Shown here: piece after piece, positions 60,195 to 64,000 of the stretch
Layout: every line of letters starts with the position of its first letter
Position numbering within the stretch: position 1 is the first letter of the stretch
Origin: Duganella sp. BuS-21
Lineage (GTDB): Bacteria > Pseudomonadota > Gammaproteobacteria > Burkholderiales > Burkholderiaceae_D
DNA: 64,000 nt
Assembly: GCA_041874725.1 (NCBI GenBank)
Contig: CP097466.1
Location: 5,456,001 to 5,520,000, forward strand
Direction of reading: 5' to 3'
Program-made: the position numbers and the translations under genes
Notes under the pieces: model-generated
Databases searched by the model: none
Told to the model about the DNA's origin: nothing
The model's input: only the letters and a program-made list of their open reading frames with translations

Positions 60195-61895
60195 TTACTT
60201 GCCCAACAAGGTGTTGGCGGTCTTGAATTCCGGACGGATGTCGTTCGGTACAGCTTTCATTTTATCCAAGCCTTTTTGCACGTCCGGACGGATCACCACG
60301 TACTTGCTCATCATGTCCTTGGCGCGCGCATAGTCGCCGGTGGCTTCGATGGTCAGGAACTCGCGGTCGAGGTCGATCACGGCCTGCTTGATCTTGCGGA
60401 AGTCGACCGAGAACGTGCCGTCGCCGTGCGAGACGAAGCCGCCCTTGTCGAGCAGGTAGTTGACCTGGATCGCCATGCCGCGCGCGTGCGAATCGGTCAG
60501 GCCGAAATGCAGCGTGCGGAAGGCCGAGGCCAGGAAGGTGATGTAGAGCTTGCGCTCGGCCGCCTGGCCCTGCCCCAGCGTGCCTTTCAGCTGGCCCTGG
60601 TCCATCATGTAGGCCAGCGCGTACAGGCCGGTGATGTCGGCTTTGGCTTCCTCGATGGTCGAATAGGCTTCCTTCAAGTCCTGGCGCGGCGTCGATTCCT
60701 TGCCGTCGTTCCTGGTGATGTGCGGGCCCAGGCCATGGGTGATTTCGTGCGCCAGGATGTGGGTGAAGAAGGAATCGAAATCAACATCCTTCTGGTCGGC
60801 CGGACGCAGCACCAGTTTGGAGATCGGCGTCAGCGTGGATTTGAATTTGGCCTGCTGCACGTTCTTCAGCATCACGCGCTTGGAGCCGCGCTGGCTGATA
60901 ATGCGCTCGTCGTTCGGCAGATTGTAAGCGGCCGTCTGCACGCCCATATTGCCGTCGCCGGCGCCGTACACCTGGTTGACCACCACCATCGGCGCCAGCG
61001 CGCCGACTTTCGGATTGCGGTACTGCGCATCCAGCGGCAACTTGTCTTCGAGCTCCTGCATATGCTTGGCGAAGAAGTCCAGCTTCTGGGTTTCCTTCTG
61101 GTCGCGGATGTTCACATAGGCTTCGAACGCGGCCTTGTAGCCGAACAGTTCGTCGTTATAGGTTTCGTAGGGGCCGATGGTGATGTCGACCGGCGAATCG
61201 AGATCCATCCACGCGAAGTCGGAAGCCAGGTAGTCGTTGCTCAGGAAGGCATCGGCGCGCAGGTCGAGGAATTTCTTCAGCGAGGCGTTGTCGGTATCGG
61301 CGGCGGCCTGCTTCAGCAGGGCGGCGGCTTGTTCCAGGTCGGCCTTGTATTCATCGGCATACTTCACGGTGGTGAACAGACCGTCCTGGTTCTTGCGGAT
61401 GGTGGTGAAGAACCACTGCGCCTGCTCCTTGTCGACCGCCGGCAAGGCATTCATCCAGGTGTCCAGTTCGGCCTTGGTGGCGCCTTCGGGATAGAAGTTG
61501 CCGCCTTCCGGTTTCTTGGCCGGGATCTTGATGCCGCCAACTTCGGCCGGCAGGAAGGATTGATGATCGTCGAGGATCGACCACGGGCCTTTGTTGAGCC
61601 AGAAGTAGTTCAGGCGGGCCTTGCCGAGCGGCGTGGTGTCTTTTTGCAGCGCTGCCCACAATGCCTCGTTGCCGGACCAGCGCTGGCGCAGTTGCAGCAC
61701 ATCGACAATCTTGGCCGCCTCGATCAACTTGGCGATGGCTTTCTTGTCGCCGGCGGAGAGGTGGCTGGTGTCGGCGGTCAGCGCTACGGGTGCGTAGCGC
61801 TTGCTCATTTTATTGAGATCGATCACGCCGGCGGGTGCGGCGTAGGCGCTGGCACATGCGATAGCGATAGCCAGCGGGAGCAGGATTTTTTTCAT
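60195..61895 (-). CDS. Exported M49-like (dipeptidyl-peptidase III-related) metallopeptidase
   Basis: A 566-residue protein with signal peptide ending CASAYAAP. The zinc site is HEITHGLGPH (His383, Glu384, His387) with the third-ligand helix STIEEAKADITGLYAL about 30 residues later; the overall lay-out (WFLNKGPWSILDDH-like, PYETYNDELFGYKAAFEAY) matches bacterial relatives of dipeptidyl peptidase III. Classical M49 has HEXXGH, so this belongs to a variant group. ATG 61895 follows AGAGGA. Substrate unknown. Confidence 0.82.
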   Translation of the reverse strand: MKKILLPLAIAIACASAYAAPAGVIDLNKMSKRYAPVALTADTSHLSAGDKKAIAKLIEAAKIVDVLQLRQRWSGNEALWAALQKDTTPLGKARLNYFWLNKGPWSILDDHQSFLPAEVGGIKIPAKKPEGGNFYPEGATKAELDTWMNALPAVDKEQAQWFFTTIRKNQDGLFTTVKYADEYKADLEQAAALLKQAAADTDNASLKKFLDLRADAFLSNDYLASDFAWMDLDSPVDITIGPYETYNDELFGYKAAFEAYVNIRDQKETQKLDFFAKHMQELEDKLPLDAQYRNPKVGALAPMVVVNQVYGAGDGNMGVQTAAYNLPNDERIISQRGSKRVMLKNVQQAKFKSTLTPISKLVLRPADQKDVDFDSFFTHILAHEITHGLGPHITRNDGKESTPRQDLKEAYSTIEEAKADITGLYALAYMMDQGQLKGTLGQGQAAERKLYITFLASAFRTLHFGLTDSHARGMAIQVNYLLDKGGFVSHGDGTFSVDFRKIKQAVIDLDREFLTIEATGDYARAKDMMSKYVVIRPDVQKGLDKMKAVPNDIRPEFKTANTLLGK

Positions 61896-61990
61896 GTGGT
61901 CCTCTTGTGGAGTGAGGACCATATTGTAAAGCACAACATCAACGCTTAGGACCAGCGGCATGGTTGCCGCTGGCCTCACTCGCTTAATCG

Positions 61991-63478
61991 TTACTGCGTC
62001 TTGATCGCGCCGTTCTGCGCCACCTGCGACAGCTGCGCCGAAGGCTGCCAGCCGGCGCCCAGCGCGCGCGCCACCGAGACGGCCGCCAGCAGGCGCTGGG
62101 TGTTGATCTGCACCGCTGCGCGGTCGGCCGCCAGCGAGCTGCGCTGCGCGTCGGTGACGTCGAGGTAGGTCGAGACGCCGCGCTCGTAGCGCGCCCGCGC
62201 CACCAGGTAGGCGCGCGCCGCCGCCACTTGCGAGGCTTGCTGCGCTTCGCCCTGCATCTGGCGCTGCTGCACGTCCGACAGCGCGTCTTCCACCTCGCGC
62301 AGCGCGGTCAGCAGCTTGGTCTGGTGATTGGCCACGGCTTCCTCGTAGCGCGCCTTGGCGATCGCCAGGTTGGCCTTGTTGCGGCCACCGTCGAAGATCG
62401 GCAGCGACAGCGCCAGCGGACCAACGCTGAACTGGCGCGCATCGCCCTTGGCCAGGTTGCTCAGGCTTTCAGACGCAAAACCGAAATTGCCGGTCAGCGA
62501 GAACGAAGGATAGAAAGCGCCTTCCGCCACGCCGATCTGCGCATTGGTGGCGCGCAGGGTCGCCACGCTGCCCGCCAGGTCGGGACGCTGCGCCAGCACG
62601 CTGGCCGGCAGTCCGACCGGAATCGCCGGCGGTTGCGGCAGCACTGCTGCATCGGCGTTGGCCGCCGTCAGCATGGCCGACGGCGAGGCGCCCACCAGGG
62701 TCGCCAGGCTGTGTTCCAGCAGGTTGCGCTGACGCTGTACTTCATGCAGGTCGGCCTGCGCATTGGCGCGCTCGATGCGCGCACGCGACACATCCAGCTC
62801 ATTCGACAAGCCGGCGTCAAAGCGCGCGGTGACCAGTTCCTCGGTTTCGCGGCGGGTATCCAGCGCGCCTTTCAGGATGGCGAGTTCGGCGTCCATGCCG
62901 CGCAGCTGCCAATAGGTGGTGGCCAGTTGCGACGACAGCACCAGCAGCACGCCGTCGCGGTCCGCTGCCGCCGCCAGCGCCTGCGCGTCGGCGGCTTCCA
63001 CCAGGCGGCGCACGCGGCCCAGCAGATCGATCTCATACGAGAAGCTGGAACCGACCGCGTAGTTGTTACCCTTGATCGAGCGATGGCCCAGCGCCAGTCC
63101 CTGCGAGGTCTCGGCCGAGGTGCGCGAGTTCGAGATGCCGGCGTTGACGCTCAACTGCGGCTGCTCGGCGGCGCGCGTCACACCGGCCTGCTCCAGCGCC
63201 TGCAACAGGCGTTGTGCAGCGGCCTTCACGCTCGGATTGTCGCGCAGCGCGGTTTCTTCCAGGCGGTTCAGGGTGGCGTCGCCGAACACGGTCCACCATT
63301 GCGCCGGCAGATGGGCTGCATTGGAAGCTGCATAGTCGCCGGCTTGCGGCAGGTGGCGGAACGAGGCGTCGGCAACGGCGGCCGGCGCCTTGAAGTCGGT
63401 GCCGACGGTGGCGCAACCGGTTGCCGCAACGGCCAGGGATACAGCGAGCGTCAGGCGCTTCAGAGCTGAATTCAACAT
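61991..63478 (-). CDS. NodT-type outer-membrane efflux lipoprotein
   Basis: A 495-residue outer-membrane channel of the OMF/TolC superfamily (RND-type efflux, NodT group). The N-terminal signal ends VAATGCATVG with the lipidated Cys22; two OEP domains of long helices follow (EQAGVTRAAEQPQLSVNAGI, QLATTYWQLRGMDAELAILK). It is downstream of, and codirectional with, an EmrB-type MFS pump, the usual outer-membrane component of a three-part drug efflux system. Confidence 0.92.
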   Translation of the reverse strand: MLNSALKRLTLAVSLAVAATGCATVGTDFKAPAAVADASFRHLPQAGDYAASNAAHLPAQWWTVFGDATLNRLEETALRDNPSVKAAAQRLLQALEQAGVTRAAEQPQLSVNAGISNSRTSAETSQGLALGHRSIKGNNYAVGSSFSYEIDLLGRVRRLVEAADAQALAAAADRDGVLLVLSSQLATTYWQLRGMDAELAILKGALDTRRETEELVTARFDAGLSNELDVSRARIERANAQADLHEVQRQRNLLEHSLATLVGASPSAMLTAANADAAVLPQPPAIPVGLPASVLAQRPDLAGSVATLRATNAQIGVAEGAFYPSFSLTGNFGFASESLSNLAKGDARQFSVGPLALSLPIFDGGRNKANLAIAKARYEEAVANHQTKLLTALREVEDALSDVQQRQMQGEAQQASQVAAARAYLVARARYERGVSTYLDVTDAQRSSLAADRAAVQINTQRLLAAVSVARALGAGWQPSAQLSQVAQNGAIKTQ

Positions 63479-63501
63479 GATTACCTCTTAAATTGATTGT
63501 A

Positions 63502-64000
63502 TTAGTGAGCGCCGCCGCCACCGCCACCCGAAGGGGCTTTGACTTTGTCCGAGAACCACAACACGCCGATGCAGGCAAACAGCACCATCGCCACCAGGAA
63601 GAAGCCGTCGTTGTAGGCCATCACGTAAGACTCGCGGCGCACGATGCCGTCGACCGCCTTCAGCGCCATGTCCGAGGCGGTGGCGCTGTCGAAGCCCTTG
63701 GCGATGAAGGACGAGGTCAGCGCGCTCAGTCGCTCCTGCGTCGCCAGCGCGTAGGCGCTCACCGATTCGCCGATGCGCACCGAGTGGAAGTGCTCACGCG
63801 TGGTCAACGCGGTAGCCAGCAGCGCGATGCCGATCGAACCGCCCAGGTTGCGGGTCATGTTGATCAGGCTAGAAGCCGACGGCATGTCCTTTGGCTGGAT
63901 GCCGTTCATCGCGAAGTTCGACAGCGTCAGCATCACGAACGGTTGGCCCAGCGCGCGCACGATCTGCGACAGCAGCAGCTGGTCGTAGCCGGTGGTGGCA
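63502..64000 (-). CDS. DHA2/EmrB-type MFS multidrug efflux protein, C-terminal part
   Basis: About 165 residues remain; the reading frame is open to the window edge, so the 5' end lies outside. Visible are the last helices: SQIVRALGQPFVMLTLSNFA, the DHA2 element DMPSASSLINMTRNLGGSIG, and a final helix GFFLVAMVLFACIGVLWF, ending in a Gly-rich tail GGGGGGAH. It lies 23 bases before the NodT-type gene on the same strand, so it forms an EmrB-OMF efflux operon with a likely EmrA adaptor upstream, outside the window. Confidence 0.9.
   Translation of the reverse strand, partial: ATTGYDQLLLSQIVRALGQPFVMLTLSNFAMNGIQPKDMPSASSLINMTRNLGGSIGIALLATALTTREHFHSVRIGESVSAYALATQERLSALTSSFIAKGFDSATASDMALKAVDGIVRRESYVMAYNDGFFLVAMVLFACIGVLWFSDKVKAPSGGGGGGAH

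Overview
The window is chromosomal DNA of a GC-rich Gram-negative bacterium. Gene content and order (ileS-lspA-coaBC-dut, adjacent aat and bpt, rpmB-rpmG, a phasin, many TonB, RND and ABC envelope proteins) fit a betaproteobacterium of the order Burkholderiales. An Oxalobacteraceae member such as Massilia, Duganella or Janthinobacterium is my best guess, inferred from gene order and protein style only. Both window ends cut genes: ileS lacks its 5' end and a DHA2-type MFS efflux gene lacks its 5' end.

Layout. 1-5.8 kb: a housekeeping run (ileS, lspA, coaBC, dut), then a protease-like lipoprotein with a degenerate zinc site, an Adhesin_E-like protein and a 45-residue membrane protein. 5.8-11.5 kb: XdhC, a DMT exporter, an AlkA-type glycosylase, a methyltransferase, a MerR/TipAS regulator, decayed DUF29 genes and initiator tRNA-Met. 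11.6-18.4 kb: Nudix, aat-bpt, pyrD, a Tas-like aldo/keto reductase and a TonB receptor. 18.5-20.1 kb: a chemoreceptor. 20.2-27.2 kb: a sulfate uptake cluster on the minus strand (sbp, hydrolase, 1-Cys peroxiredoxin, TauE-like permease, cysT-cysW-cysA-cysB). 27.3-32.3 kb: dgkA, an IclR regulator, a periplasmic PBP7-type peptidase, a nitroreductase, a DMT exporter and a phasin with candidate PhaR sites. 32.6-36.3 kb: livHMGF. 36.5-39.3 kb: ispH-fkpB, radC, rpmB-rpmG. 39.3-39.7 kb: nested repeats. 39.7-48.7 kb: desaturase, MscS-type channel, RsmB-type methyltransferase, purN, barstar, glycine-zipper protein, spermidine-synthase-like protein, a GspE/PilB-type ATPase and tRNA-Lys. 48.8-51.3 kb: a decaying accessory patch (PaaA2-like antitoxin with a beheaded ParE toxin; two paralogous solute-binding-like proteins around a frameshifted fragment). 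51.3-64 kb: PhzF, an S9 peptidase, MAPEG, a metallophosphoesterase lipoprotein, an MFS transporter, a BON protein, two secreted zinc-peptidase-like proteins and the end of a tripartite efflux operon.

Most of the window is ordinary core chromosome. I found no prophage, CRISPR array, transposase or obvious new multigene defence system. The less ordinary signals are small: a perfect 72-bp palindrome, a nested 35-bp inverted repeat containing a dispersed palindromic element, a stem that can mask the ribosome binding site of the TauE-like gene, an AT-rich patch inside livF, the catalytically degenerate M48-PDZ lipoprotein, and three decayed loci (DUF29 pair, ParE toxin, 50.0-50.4 kb fragment). Two families of GC-rich palindromic repeats are scattered between genes.
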